From the NCBI GenBank assembly GCA_001897425.1, contig MKSW01000036.1, positions 17,575 to 81,574 of the forward strand: a DNA stretch of 64,000 nucleotides. The letters are read 5' to 3'. The stretch is from Actinobacteria bacterium 69-20 (GTDB taxonomy: Bacteria; Actinomycetota; Actinomycetes; Mycobacteriales; Nakamurellaceae). Numbering within the stretch: the first letter of the stretch is position 1; every line of letters starts with the position of its first letter. A program made the position numbers and the translations under genes. The notes beneath the pieces were generated by a model that had not been told where the DNA came from, made no database searches, and was given only the letters and a program-made list of their open reading frames with translations. Positions 20,312-30,544 of the stretch are shown piece by piece.

Positions 20312-22048
20312 GTGCATAAGTCCGCCAAGCTCACCCTCGTCACCGCGCTGGGGGTGACTGCCGCGATGGTGATCGCCGCGTGTGGCGCGGGCCGGACCGA
20401 CACCGGCTCGTCGAGTTCGAACAGCGGCAGCTCGAGCTCCCAGCAGCAGGGGTCGAGTTCCCCTTCGGGGTCCGGAGAGAGCTCGCAGACCAGCAGTGAG
20501 ACCGGCTCGGGCAACTCGGGTAACGCGAGTGCCCAGATCGCGATCGGCACCACCGACAAGGTGGTATCGCTGGATCCGGCCGGGTCGTACGACAACGGCT
20601 CGCTCATGCTGGAGGTCCAGCTCTACCAGTTCCTCATGATCATCCCGGCCGGCGAGGCCCAGCCCACCCCGGATGCCGCGCAGAGCTGCGACTTCACCGA
20701 TAACGGCGCGACCTACACCTGCAAGATGAAGCCGGGGCTGAAGTTCACCAACGGCGATCCGCTCACCGCGAAGGATGTCGCCTTCTCGTTCAAGCGCGTG
20801 GTCGACATCAACGACGCGAACGGCCCGGCGTCGCTGCTGGCGAACATGAAGTCCGTGGCCGCTCCGGACGACTCCACGGTCGTGTTCACCCTGAACAACC
20901 CGAACGACCAGACCTGGCCGTTCGTACTGGGCACTTCCGCCGGCCCGATCGTCGACTCCAAGGTCTTCCCGGCCGACAAACTGCTCGACGACGCGAAGGT
21001 CATCGGCTCCGGGCCGTACAAGCTGGACTCGTACTCGAAGAACCAGCTCGTGTCGCTCGTCCCGAACACCGGCTACCAGGGCAACGGCGGCGCGGTGCAG
21101 AACGCCGGCGTCACACTGCAGTACTACACCGACGCGTCGAACCTGAAGCTAGCCGTCCAGCAGGGCGACATCGACGTCGCGTGGCGCACGCTCGACGCGC
21201 AGTCGATCTCCGACCTCCGCAAGAACGACAAGGTCAAGGTGCTGGAAGGCCCCGGCGGCGAGGATCGCTACATCGTCTTCAACCTGAAGACCATGCCGGG
21301 TGACAACGACGCGCAGAAGCTCGCCATCCGCCGTGCCATCGCCTACTCGGTCGATCGTCAGGAGCTGGCCACCAAGGTGTTCCAGGACCTGTACACACCC
21401 GCCTACTCGATGGTCCCGAACGGCTTCCCGGGCCACATCGACGCGTTCAAGGACGAGTTCGGTGCCTCCCCGAACAAGGACGCCGCGGCCAAGGCGCTGT
21501 CGGACGCCGGTGTGAAGACACCGGTCACCCTGCCGATCCAGTACAACCCGGATCACTACGGCTCGGCCTCCGACCTGCAGTTCAACGAGATCAAGCGGCA
21601 ACTGGAGGCGACCGGCCTGTTCAAGGTCAACCTGCAGTCGACCGAATGGACGCAGTACTCGAAGGAGCGCACGAAGGACGCCTACCCGATCTACCAGCTC
21701 GGCTGGTACCCGGACTTCCCGGACGCGGACAACTACATCAGTCCGTTCCTGGTTCCGAACAACTTCGTACAGGCGCACTACTGCGATGCGAATGCCGCCG
21801 TCGGCTCCCGCCCGTGCGACAAGGACGGCGTGCTGCCGCTGATCACCACCGAGCAGACGCAGACCGGCGACCCGCGCATCGCGGCGATCGAGCAGATCCA
21901 GAAGATCTCCGCGACCGGTGTGATGCCGACCCTGCCGCTGCTGCAGGGCAAGCAGATCGCCGTCACCGGAACCAACGTCACCGGCGTGCAGGACACGCTC
22001 GACGCCACGTTCCTGTTCCGCTTCTGGAAGATCGGCAAGAACTCCTGA
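20312..22048 (+). CDS. ABC transporter oligopeptide/dipeptide substrate-binding lipoprotein (SBP family 5)
   Basis: GTG start after aggaggt; lipobox VIAACGAG; Ser/Gly linker; SBP_bac_5 pattern (LDPAGSYDNGSLMLEVQLYQFL). Confidence 0.93.
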   Translation: MHKSAKLTLVTALGVTAAMVIAACGAGRTDTGSSSSNSGSSSSQQQGSSSPSGSGESSQTSSETGSGNSGNASAQIAIGTTDKVVSLDPAGSYDNGSLMLEVQLYQFLMIIPAGEAQPTPDAAQSCDFTDNGATYTCKMKPGLKFTNGDPLTAKDVAFSFKRVVDINDANGPASLLANMKSVAAPDDSTVVFTLNNPNDQTWPFVLGTSAGPIVDSKVFPADKLLDDAKVIGSGPYKLDSYSKNQLVSLVPNTGYQGNGGAVQNAGVTLQYYTDASNLKLAVQQGDIDVAWRTLDAQSISDLRKNDKVKVLEGPGGEDRYIVFNLKTMPGDNDAQKLAIRRAIAYSVDRQELATKVFQDLYTPAYSMVPNGFPGHIDAFKDEFGASPNKDAAAKALSDAGVKTPVTLPIQYNPDHYGSASDLQFNEIKRQLEATGLFKVNLQSTEWTQYSKERTKDAYPIYQLGWYPDFPDADNYISPFLVPNNFVQAHYCDANAAVGSRPCDKDGVLPLITTEQTQTGDPRIAAIEQIQKISATGVMPTLPLLQGKQIAVTGTNVTGVQDTLDATFLFRFWKIGKNS

Positions 22049-22061
22049 TTCACCCTTGACC

Positions 22062-22097
22062 GGCGTGAGGGGTAGGGTCCGCCCTACCCCTCACGCC
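22062..22097. terminator. Perfect 16-bp hairpin between substrate-binding protein and permease genes
   Basis: ggcgtgaggggtaggg-tccg-ccctacccctcacgcc. Confidence 0.85.
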
Positions 22098-22153
22098 CGT
22101 TCGGTTCGCCAGGAGGCTGTCGACGCAGTGAGTAGCACAGTGAGTATCAGCGG

Positions 22154-23200
22154 GTGAGCAGCACCACGGCGCGGGCCGGATCCCTCCCGCGCTATCTCCT
22201 GACCCGCCTCGCGCTGGTCATCCCGATGATCTGGATACTGATCACCCTGGTCTTCTTCCTAATGCGCGGGATCGGGGACCCCATCGAGGCCATGCTGGGC
22301 GGGCGGCTGCCGGCCGACCAGCTCGCCGAACGCCGCCACGAGGCCGGCTTCGATCGGCCCATCCTCGTCCAGTACGGCGACTACCTGTGGCAGCTGCTGC
22401 ACGGCAACCTCGGGACGACGTTGACGGACAACCGTCCCGTCACCGACGTGCTGAAGGTCAACGGCGCCGCCACGCTCGAGCTGGCCTTCTGGGCGTTTCT
22501 GATCGCGCTGGCGATCGGCATCCCGCTCGGCCGGATCGCGGCCCGCCATCGCGACCGCATCCCCGACGTCTTCCTGCGGGTCTCCGGCGTGCTGTTCTAC
22601 GCCGCACCGGTGTTCTTCGTGGGGCTCCTCGGCAAGCTCGTGTTCTCCGTCTGGCTGAATTGGCTGCCCGTCTCCGGGCGCGCCAACCCGCGGACGATCA
22701 TCGCGATCAGCCACGTCAGCCCGAAGACGAACATCTACCTCATCGACGCGATCCTCTACGGCGACCCCGAGTACATCTGGGACGTCATCTGGCACACGAT
22801 CATGCCGGCCGTCACGCTGGGTCTGCTGGTCGGCGGCATCTTCCTGCGGCTGGTACGCACGAACCTGCTGCAGACCATGAAGGACGACTACGTCGAGGCC
22901 GCCCGGGCGCGCGGCATCAAGGAAGGCCGCATCAACCGCAAACACGCCTTCCGCAACGCCATGGTGCCCGTCGTCACCGTCATGGGTCTACAGGCCGCGC
23001 TGCTGCTCGGCGGCGCGATCCTCACCGAGGAGACGTTCGAGTGGCAAGGCCTGGGGTACATGCTGGCCCAGTACCTGACCAAGCGTGACTTCGTCGCCGT
23101 GCAGGGCATCGTCACCGTGATGGCGATGATCGTCGTGGTGGCGAGTTTCCTGATCGACATCATCACGGCATTGATCGATCCGAGGGTGCGATACCGATGA
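22154..23200 (+). CDS. Oligopeptide/dipeptide ABC transporter permease (DppB-like)
   Basis: YLLTRLALVIPMIWILITLVFFLMRGIGDPIEAMLGG; EAARARGIKEGRINRKHAFRNAMVPV. Confidence 0.94.
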   Translation: MSSTTARAGSLPRYLLTRLALVIPMIWILITLVFFLMRGIGDPIEAMLGGRLPADQLAERRHEAGFDRPILVQYGDYLWQLLHGNLGTTLTDNRPVTDVLKVNGAATLELAFWAFLIALAIGIPLGRIAARHRDRIPDVFLRVSGVLFYAAPVFFVGLLGKLVFSVWLNWLPVSGRANPRTIIAISHVSPKTNIYLIDAILYGDPEYIWDVIWHTIMPAVTLGLLVGGIFLRLVRTNLLQTMKDDYVEAARARGIKEGRINRKHAFRNAMVPVVTVMGLQAALLLGGAILTEETFEWQGLGYMLAQYLTKRDFVAVQGIVTVMAMIVVVASFLIDIITALIDPRVRYR

Positions 23201-25332
23201 GCGCGGAACTGATCTCGGCCGCGCCGATGGGCGCGGCCATGCCGGGCGGCGAGGGGGGTAAGCCGGGGTTCTTCTCCCGTGCGTGGCGCACCCTGCGCCA
23301 GGCCGGTGGCGTGCAGATGGGCATGCTCGCCAGCGGGGCGATCATCGTCGTGTTCTTCGCGGTGCTGGCGGTCTTCGCGCCGTGGATCTCCCCGTACGGA
23401 TTCAACGACAACAGCGCGAACGGTGTCTCCTTCCCGGTGCAGGCCCCCCCGAGCGCCGCGCACTGGTTCGGCACCACCACCGGCGGTGGAGTCGATGTGC
23501 TGTCGCAGGTGATCTACGGCAGCCGCACCGCCCTGGAGGTCGTCATCCTCTCCGTCCTGCTGGCGATCATCGTCGGCGTGCCGCTCGGCCTGATCTCCGG
23601 CTATGTCGGCGGCTGGCTCGACCGGATCCTCGTGCTGATCACCGACGCGCTCTTCGCGTTCCCGTCGCTGCTGCTGGCGATCGTCGTGTCGATCGCGGTG
23701 GTCGGTGGGCAGTCCAGCGAGGGCGGTGGCATCCTGGCGGCCGCGGTATCCATCACCGTCGTCTACATACCGCAGTACTTCCGGGTGGTCCGCAACGCCA
23801 CGGTGTCGGTTCGGGAGCGGCCGTTCGTGGAGGCCGCCCGGGCACTTGGTGCTCGACCGGGGGAGGTGATGCGTCGCTACGTTTTCGGCAACGTGGTGCA
23901 GTCCGTGCCGATCATCGCGACGATCAACGGCGCCGACGCGATCCTGACACTGGCCGGCCTCGGCTTCCTCGGATTCGGCATCGAGCCGTCCGCCGCCGCG
24001 GAATGGGGGTACCAGCTCAACAAGGCCCTGCCTGACATGGCCTCCGGCGTCTGGTGGACCGCCATCTTCCCGGGCCTGGCCATCGTGCTGCTCGTGCTCG
24101 GCCTGTCGCTGATCGGCGAGAGCCTCAACGACGTGGTCGACCCGCTGCTGCGCAGCCGGCGGTTGCGCAACGTGATCCTGCCGGCCAGGGCCGGCGCGGG
24201 CGCTGCCGACGGACCATTCGCCGCACCGAGTATGACGAAATCCCCGGGCCGGGCGGGTTCCGAAGGGCCACGCCCCTCGCGCCACGGGCGGCACCCGGGC
24301 GCCGACGCCGCGGAGTCCGCCGACACACCGGTGATCTCGGTCAAGGATCTGCGCGTCTGGTACGCGGGGGTCGGCGCGCCGGTCAAGGCCGTCGACGGCG
24401 TGAGCTTCGACCTGAAGCGCGGTGAGGTCCTCGGCCTGGTGGGCGAGTCGGGTTGCGGCAAGTCGACTCTCGGACGGGCGATGTTAGGCCTGAGCCCGTC
24501 GACCGCCGGGATCGATGGCCGCTTGGAGTTCCGCGGCAGGAACCTGCTCGACCTCTCCGCCCGCGAATGGCAGAAGGTGCGCGGCGCCGGCCTCGGCATG
24601 ATCTTCCAGGAGCCGATGACGCGGCTCAACCCGCTGATGCGGGTGTCCGACCACTTCCGGGAGGCGCTCCGGTCGCACGAGAAGCTCTCCAGGCGGCAGG
24701 CCGACGAACGCGCGCTGGAATCGCTGCGCGCGCTTGGCATCCCGCCGTCGCGGTACAAGAACTACCCGCACGAGTTCTCCGGCGGCATGCGGCAGCGCAT
24801 CATGATCGCGCTGGCCCTGTCCATGCGTCCGGGATTCGTGGTCGCCGACGAACCGACGACGGCGCTGGACGTACTCGTCGAGGCGCAGATCATCGAGGTG
24901 CTGGGGCAGATCCGGGACACCTTCCACCCGGCGATGATGCTCATCACGCACAACCTGGGCATCGTGGGCCGGGTCTGCGACCGGGTCGCCGTCATGTACG
25001 CCGGGCGGATCGTCGAGCAGGGCACCGTGGCCGAGATCTTCGACAACCCCCAGCACCCGTACACCCAGGCGCTGCTCGGGGCGACGATCTCGCTCGAGAC
25101 CACCGAGTTGCGCAGTATTCCGGGCGCCCCGCCTGACCTCGCCGACCTGCCGGTCGGCTGCCGATTCGCCGAACGCTGCCCGTTCGCGATGGAGGTGTGC
25201 CTGAAGCGCCCGCCGCGCCCGCTGGTGGTGGATGGGCGCGAGGTCGAATGTCATCTGTATGACGACAACTTAAGCGCCGACGATCGCATTCCCCTGCAAC
25301 GAGCCGAACTCGAGGCCGCAGATGAAGCCTGA
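23197..25332 (+). CDS. Fused ABC transporter permease (DppC-like) and ATP-binding protein (DppD-like)
   Basis: N-half EAARALGARPGEVMRRYVFGNV permease; C-half VGESGCGKSTLGRAML, FSGGMRQRIMIALALSMRPGFVVADEPTTALD; one uninterrupted frame. Confidence 0.93.
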   Translation: MSAELISAAPMGAAMPGGEGGKPGFFSRAWRTLRQAGGVQMGMLASGAIIVVFFAVLAVFAPWISPYGFNDNSANGVSFPVQAPPSAAHWFGTTTGGGVDVLSQVIYGSRTALEVVILSVLLAIIVGVPLGLISGYVGGWLDRILVLITDALFAFPSLLLAIVVSIAVVGGQSSEGGGILAAAVSITVVYIPQYFRVVRNATVSVRERPFVEAARALGARPGEVMRRYVFGNVVQSVPIIATINGADAILTLAGLGFLGFGIEPSAAAEWGYQLNKALPDMASGVWWTAIFPGLAIVLLVLGLSLIGESLNDVVDPLLRSRRLRNVILPARAGAGAADGPFAAPSMTKSPGRAGSEGPRPSRHGRHPGADAAESADTPVISVKDLRVWYAGVGAPVKAVDGVSFDLKRGEVLGLVGESGCGKSTLGRAMLGLSPSTAGIDGRLEFRGRNLLDLSAREWQKVRGAGLGMIFQEPMTRLNPLMRVSDHFREALRSHEKLSRRQADERALESLRALGIPPSRYKNYPHEFSGGMRQRIMIALALSMRPGFVVADEPTTALDVLVEAQIIEVLGQIRDTFHPAMMLITHNLGIVGRVCDRVAVMYAGRIVEQGTVAEIFDNPQHPYTQALLGATISLETTELRSIPGAPPDLADLPVGCRFAERCPFAMEVCLKRPPRPLVVDGREVECHLYDDNLSADDRIPLQRAELEAADEA

Positions 25333-26689
25333 CGCACCAGCCGGGGCCGCGAGCACCGCGGTCGCCGCTCCGCAGCCGATCGTGTCGCTCCAGGACGTCG
25401 AGGTGCACTACGCCCTCGGCGGGTCGTCCGTGGGTCGCCTGCTGGGCCGTTCCCGCGGGGTGGTCAAGGCCCTCGACGGGGTCTCGCTCGATGTGGCGCC
25501 CGGCGAGATCGTCGGCCTGGTCGGCGAATCGGGGTCCGGCAAGTCGACGCTCGGCCGGGCGGTGCTCGGCATGGCGCCCGTCACCCACGGCACCGTGACG
25601 TACAAGGACCGCGTCATATCCGGCCTCGGCGACGAGGCGTTCCGGCCCTACCGCAAGAAGATCCAGATGATCTTCCAGGACCCGGCGGCGGCGCTCAACC
25701 CCACCATGACCATCGGCGAGGGCATCGAGGACGCGCTGAAGATCCACCGTATCCCGGAGGCCGAGCGGCCGCGGCGCGTGGTCGACGCGCTCGAACGGGT
25801 CGGGCTGGCGCCGGCCGGCCGCTTCATCCCGAAGTATCCGGGTGAGCTGTCCGGCGGGCAGAAGCAGCGCGCGGTCGTCGCCCGGTCCATCTGCCTGGGG
25901 CCGGAGATGCTGATCGCGGACGAGCCGATCTCCATGCTCGACATGAGCGTGCGGGCGAAGATGCTCGACCTGATGGAGGGCCTGCGGCGGGATCTGGGCA
26001 TCGCGTTCCTGTACATCACGCACGATCTCGCCTCCGCGCGGTTCTTCTGCGACCGGATCGCGATCATGTACCTGGGTCGGATCGTCGAGATCGGGCCCGC
26101 GGAAGAGGTTTTCGAGCAGCGCCAGCACCCGTACACGCAGGCGTTGCTCAAGGCCATCCCGGACATCTCGCATCGCAAGGACACCGTCACCGAGCTGCCC
26201 AGGGGGGAGATCCCCGATGCGGCCCGGCCGCCCCTGGGCTGCTCGTTCCACCCGCGCTGCCCGAAGGCGTTCGCCTCCTGCGGCTGGGAGGGCCGCGACC
26301 TGCGCACCCTGCTCGAAGAGCGCTGGACCGGCCTCGGGCTGGACGCCTACCGGCGGGAGTCGGCGCTCGTCAAGGGCCTGGACGCAGTCCAGACCACCGT
26401 GTCGAAGGACGGTGCCGTGTCGGTGATTCCGAGTTCGGACCCGAAGGAGCTCGCCCGCATCGTCGAGGAGATCCGGGCGGCGAAGCCCGACGAGCCGTTC
26501 TTCTCTGCGCTGCGCGGCATGCGCGTGGAACACGGCGGGCTCCGGCTCGACCTCGCTCCGTTCCGTCAGCCGCTGCTCACCCCGCAGGCCGGCCGTGCGG
26601 GCCGGGTCGCCTGCCACCTCTATCCGAGCGACGGCGTCGGCGAACCGGGTGCCGGGACTGCTCAATCGGGTGCGGCCGCCGCGGATTGA
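25322..26689 (+). CDS. Oligopeptide ABC transporter ATP-binding protein (DppF-like) with C-terminal extension
   Basis: VGESGSGKSTLGRAVLG; LSGGQKQRAVVARSICLGPEMLIADEPISMLD. Confidence 0.94.
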   Translation: MKPDAPAGAASTAVAAPQPIVSLQDVEVHYALGGSSVGRLLGRSRGVVKALDGVSLDVAPGEIVGLVGESGSGKSTLGRAVLGMAPVTHGTVTYKDRVISGLGDEAFRPYRKKIQMIFQDPAAALNPTMTIGEGIEDALKIHRIPEAERPRRVVDALERVGLAPAGRFIPKYPGELSGGQKQRAVVARSICLGPEMLIADEPISMLDMSVRAKMLDLMEGLRRDLGIAFLYITHDLASARFFCDRIAIMYLGRIVEIGPAEEVFEQRQHPYTQALLKAIPDISHRKDTVTELPRGEIPDAARPPLGCSFHPRCPKAFASCGWEGRDLRTLLEERWTGLGLDAYRRESALVKGLDAVQTTVSKDGAVSVIPSSDPKELARIVEEIRAAKPDEPFFSALRGMRVEHGGLRLDLAPFRQPLLTPQAGRAGRVACHLYPSDGVGEPGAGTAQSGAAAAD

Positions 26690-26771
26690 GCCCGGCGCGA
26701 GAACGTCGTCATACGCGGTACTCCCGGCGCGGAGCGGTGCCCCGGTCATCGACACGGCGGCCGGGCCTGCC

Positions 26772-27809
26772 TTACTTCGCCGCCGGCCGCCCCGGCGTGC
26801 TGGCGCGCACCACGACCTCGGTCGGCACGGTGCGCACCACCGGCGCCACGGAGGGCTCGGTGCCCATCGCGAGATCGACTGCGGCGCGCCCGATGTCGAC
26901 GAGCGGCACCCGCACCGTGGTGAGCGGCGGCTCGATGTCGCGGAGCATGGCGATGTCGTCGAACCCCGCCAGCGCCACGTCCCTCGGCACGTGATGCCCC
27001 TGCTCGCGCAGGGCCGCCATCGCGCCGACGGCCATCACGTCGTTCACCGCAAAGACGCACTCCGCGTCGAGGCCCCGGTCGAGCAGCTCCGCCATGGCCA
27101 CATACCCGCCGTCCCGGGTGGCCTGCGCGCCGATGATGTTCTCCGCCGCCAGATCCACGCCGCACCCGGCGAGCCCGTCCCGGAAACCGGCCAGGCGCTC
27201 CTCGCTGGTGAGCAGCTGCTCGGGACCGGCCAGCACGGCGAACCGCCGATAGCCGAGCGAGTGCAGGGTGCGGGCCAGGTGCGCCGCGCCCTCACGGTTG
27301 GCTATCGCGAGCGTGTTGACGCCCACCATGTCCTGGCCGATCGACGCGATATGCCCCCCGGAAGCGGCGACCGATGCGAGCAGCTCTGTGGTGGTCGCGG
27401 TGACCTGCGGGTCCGCGAACCGTGAGCCGGCCAGGATTACGGCGGTGGCCCGCTGCTGCAGCAGCGCCTGGATGTGGCGGATCTCGATCGCGGGGTCCGA
27501 GAGCGTGGATGCGATCGTGACGATGAGCCCGCGTTCGGCAGCAGCGGCGATGACACCGGACGCGATCGCCGCGGCGTACGGGTCCGCGATGTCGTGCACC
27601 ACGAGGCCGACGGTGGTCGTCGCGCCGCGGGCCATCGCCTGGGCGTAGGCATTGACGGAATAGCCGAGCTCACGCGCGGCGGCCAGCACCCTGGCGGCGA
27701 GCGGGGCGCCGACCGTGCGGCCCGTCGACCCGTTGAGCGCCCGCGAGGCGGTGGCCAGCGACACCCCGGCGGCCGCCGCGACCTGAGCCAACGTCACCTG
27801 CCCGGGCAC
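26772..27809 (-). CDS. LacI family transcriptional regulator
   Basis: MPGQVTLAQVAAAAGVSLATASRALNGSTGRTVGAPLAARVLAAARELGYSVNAYAQAMARG; periplasmic-binding-like domain. Confidence 0.95.
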   Translation of the reverse strand: MPGQVTLAQVAAAAGVSLATASRALNGSTGRTVGAPLAARVLAAARELGYSVNAYAQAMARGATTTVGLVVHDIADPYAAAIASGVIAAAAERGLIVTIASTLSDPAIEIRHIQALLQQRATAVILAGSRFADPQVTATTTELLASVAASGGHIASIGQDMVGVNTLAIANREGAAHLARTLHSLGYRRFAVLAGPEQLLTSEERLAGFRDGLAGCGVDLAAENIIGAQATRDGGYVAMAELLDRGLDAECVFAVNDVMAVGAMAALREQGHHVPRDVALAGFDDIAMLRDIEPPLTTVRVPLVDIGRAAVDLAMGTEPSVAPVVRTVPTEVVVRASTPGRPAAK

Positions 27810-27960
27810 GGTGCTCCTTCCGCCGTCTGGGATATGACGCTAACGTACCGACGCGCGGTGCTGGCCCATAGCGCGGACCCACGGCCGGGCGCGCTGACGA
27901 TCGGTCCGTCGGTCGCCACGCGCCGGACCGCGCCGCTCCCACGCCGTAGCATGGACAACC

Positions 27961-28758
27961 GTGCTGGTCCTCGCGATTGATACCTCTACGCCGGTGATCA
28001 CCGCCGGGTTGGTTCGGCTGAATCAACCGCATGAGGTCGTCGCAGCCATGGAAGCCGCCGCGGCGCTGCCGCTTTCGGGCAGTGCGAACGACGGACGTGC
28101 ATTCCGCCCGGCGATCGACGTCCGGCAACTCTTGGCCGAGAGCACTGTCACCGATGCGTTCGGGCATGCGGAGCAGCTGATGCCGCTCGTGCGTGGCGTG
28201 TTGGACCAGTCCGCGCACACGATCGGCGAGATCTCCGCCGTGGTGGTCGGGATCGGACCAGGGCCCTTCACCGGATTGCGCGTCGGCATGGTGACGGCGG
28301 CGGCGCTCGGCGACGCGCGGGACATTCCCGTGCACGGCGTGCCGAGCCACGATGCCATGGCCCGCGCGGCGATGGGGACCGGTGATTTCCTCGTGGTCAC
28401 CGACGCGCGCCGTCGCGAGGTGTACGTCTCGGCATACCGCGAGAACGGTGCCCGCGTGTACGGACCGGCGGTGATCGCCCCGGCCGCTCTGCCCGAACTC
28501 GTTGCGGAGCACGGGCTGTCGCCGGAATGGCTGACCGGTGCCGGTGCTGGGCCGGCGAGCGAGGCGCTGGGGCTGCCGGTGCGGGAGCCCGGCGGATCCG
28601 TGTCCGAATCGTTGGTCGCCTGTGCTGTCGGACCGCTGCTCACCGCCGCGGTGCCGGGGCCGCTCACACCGCTGTACCTACGGCGCCCGGATGCCGCCGA
28701 GCCCACGGCGCCCAAGCCCGTGCTGCCCGTCGAGCCGCATGCACCCGCCGCTCGGTGA
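27961..28758 (+). CDS. tsaB: tRNA threonylcarbamoyladenosine biosynthesis protein TsaB
   Basis: MLVLAIDTSTPVITAGLVRL; VVGIGPGPFTGLRVGMVTAAALG. Confidence 0.94.
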   Translation: MLVLAIDTSTPVITAGLVRLNQPHEVVAAMEAAAALPLSGSANDGRAFRPAIDVRQLLAESTVTDAFGHAEQLMPLVRGVLDQSAHTIGEISAVVVGIGPGPFTGLRVGMVTAAALGDARDIPVHGVPSHDAMARAAMGTGDFLVVTDARRREVYVSAYRENGARVYGPAVIAPAALPELVAEHGLSPEWLTGAGAGPASEALGLPVREPGGSVSESLVACAVGPLLTAAVPGPLTPLYLRRPDAAEPTAPKPVLPVEPHAPAAR

Positions 28759-28768
28759 CCGACCGGGT

Positions 28769-29275
28769 ATGACGCAGTTCGCCGATCCGCCCGCACGGCA
28801 CGCCGGGCGCCTGAGACCGATGCGTTGGTGGGACATCCCGGCGATCGCGGCGCTGGAACGGATGCTGTTCGCCGAGGACTCGCCGTGGACCGAGCCCATG
28901 TTCTGGTCCGAGCTCGCCGCCGGGCACCACTACGTGGTGTGGTGCGCCGCCGCGGGCCAGCAGGCTGACGGACACGCCCAGCCCGAGAACAGCGTCATAC
29001 TCGGATATGCCGGACTCGCGACGGGGCCCGACGATGCGGACGTGCAGACCATCGGGGTCGCCCCGCAGGCACAGGGGAGCGGAATCGGCCGGGCATTGCT
29101 GCGAGATCTGTTGCGCGCGGCCGGGCATCGCGCCGTACACCTCGAGGTCCGCACCGATAACGCACCGGCGATCGCGTTGTACGAGTCCGAGGGGTTCGTC
29201 CGCATCGGCCTGCGTCGCCGGTACTACCACCCCTCCGGCGCGGACGCCTACACCATGCTCCGCCCCTCCGGATGA
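28769..29275 (+). CDS. rimI: [Ribosomal protein bS18]-alanine N-acetyltransferase
   Basis: [58 protein letters not shown]; located between tsaB and tsaD. Confidence 0.93.
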   Translation: MTQFADPPARHAGRLRPMRWWDIPAIAALERMLFAEDSPWTEPMFWSELAAGHHYVVWCAAAGQQADGHAQPENSVILGYAGLATGPDDADVQTIGVAPQAQGSGIGRALLRDLLRAAGHRAVHLEVRTDNAPAIALYESEGFVRIGLRRRYYHPSGADAYTMLRPSG

Positions 29276-29338
29276 TCATTTGTTGTGTGGGATTCGTTCC
29301 GGAATCCGCAACAAATTCCACACCACAGATGATCATCC
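29270..29338. repeat. Long nested inverted repeat overlapping the rimI stop codon
   Basis: ggatgatcatttgttgtgtgg ... ccacaccacagatgatcatcc (19/21 paired), inner ggattcgttccggaatcc. Confidence 0.85.
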
Positions 29339-29363
29339 CGTCGCGGGGCGGGATACTGGTCCG

Positions 29364-30476
29364 GTGAGCAAGGCTGCGAAAGCCCAAGGCGACATCGTCA
29401 GGCTGGCCCCGGGATCCGTCGTGATGGGGATCGAATCCTCGTGCGACGAAACGGGAGTCGGATTCGTCCGGATCACCGACAGCGCGCCGGAGCTGCTCGG
29501 GCACGCGCTCGCCTCGAGCGCCGACGAACACGCCCGGTTCGGTGGCGTGGTTCCGGAGATCGCCTCCCGCGCACATCTGCAAGCGCTGGTGCCGACCGTG
29601 CACCGTGCCTTCGATGCTGCCGGGATCGGGCAGGGCGGGGTCGATGCGATCGCGGTCACGGCCGGACCGGGGCTCGCCGGGTCGCTGCTGGTCGGTGTCG
29701 CGGCCGCGAAAGCTTATGCCACGGCCTGGGGGGTGCCGCTCTTCGGTGTCAACCACCTGGCCGGGCACGTGGCGGCGGACACCCTGGAACACGGCCCGCT
29801 ACCGAAACCCGCGCTGGCGCTGCTGGTCTCCGGCGGACACACCCAACTGCTCAGGGTGACGAGCCTGGCGGGTGACGTTCCGGACGCGATCACGGAACTC
29901 GGCACCACGATCGACGACGCGGCCGGGGAGGCCTACGACAAGGTCGCGCGCCTGCTCGACCTGGGCTACCCCGGGGGGCCGGTGATCGACACGCTCGCCG
30001 CCACCGGCGATCCACGGGCGATCGACTTCCCGCGCGGGCTCGCAGCCGCGAAGGACGACGCGGCGCACCGCTACGACTTCTCCTTCTCCGGGCTCAAGAC
30101 GGCCGTGGCGCGACATGTCGAAGGCCTGCGGCGGGACGGGAAGGCGGTACCGGTCGAGGACGTGTGCGCCTCGTTCCAGGAGGCCGTCGCCGACGTGCTG
30201 ACGGCCAAGACCGTCCGCGCCGCAACGGATCTCGGCATCGGCACGGTGGTGATCGCCGGCGGCGTCGCGGCGAACGGGCGGCTCCGGGCGCTGGCGGGTG
30301 AGCGGTGCGCGGCCGCCGGACTGGAGCTGCGGATCCCACGCATCGGCCTGTGCACCGACAACGGGGCGATGATCGCCGCGGTGGGCGCGCACGTGGCGGC
30401 TGTCGGCGCGGTTCCTTCGCACGAGCACCTCGGCGCGGACCCGGGCCTGCCCGTCGAGATCGTCCACGCCGCGTAG
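29364..30476 (+). CDS. tsaD: tRNA N6-adenosine threonylcarbamoyltransferase (GTG start assumed)
   Basis: [54 protein letters not shown]. Confidence 0.96.
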   Translation: MSKAAKAQGDIVRLAPGSVVMGIESSCDETGVGFVRITDSAPELLGHALASSADEHARFGGVVPEIASRAHLQALVPTVHRAFDAAGIGQGGVDAIAVTAGPGLAGSLLVGVAAAKAYATAWGVPLFGVNHLAGHVAADTLEHGPLPKPALALLVSGGHTQLLRVTSLAGDVPDAITELGTTIDDAAGEAYDKVARLLDLGYPGGPVIDTLAATGDPRAIDFPRGLAAAKDDAAHRYDFSFSGLKTAVARHVEGLRRDGKAVPVEDVCASFQEAVADVLTAKTVRAATDLGIGTVVIAGGVAANGRLRALAGERCAAAGLELRIPRIGLCTDNGAMIAAVGAHVAAVGAVPSHEHLGADPGLPVEIVHAA

Positions 30477-30544
30477 GTCCCCGCCGCGTAGGTCCCCGAC
30501 CGTACACGCGTGAGGGGCGCGTTTCGGCACCCCCTGGTTGAGTC

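Noticed and set aside
23197-25332. Permease-ATPase fusion as a frameshift or sequencing artefact
   Set aside because: The frame is continuous and codon usage looks normal across the linker; such fused peptide-transporter proteins are known in actinobacteria.
24992-26755. 587-aa minus-strand ORF
   Set aside because: Antisense to the ABC transporter ATPase genes; shadow ORF.
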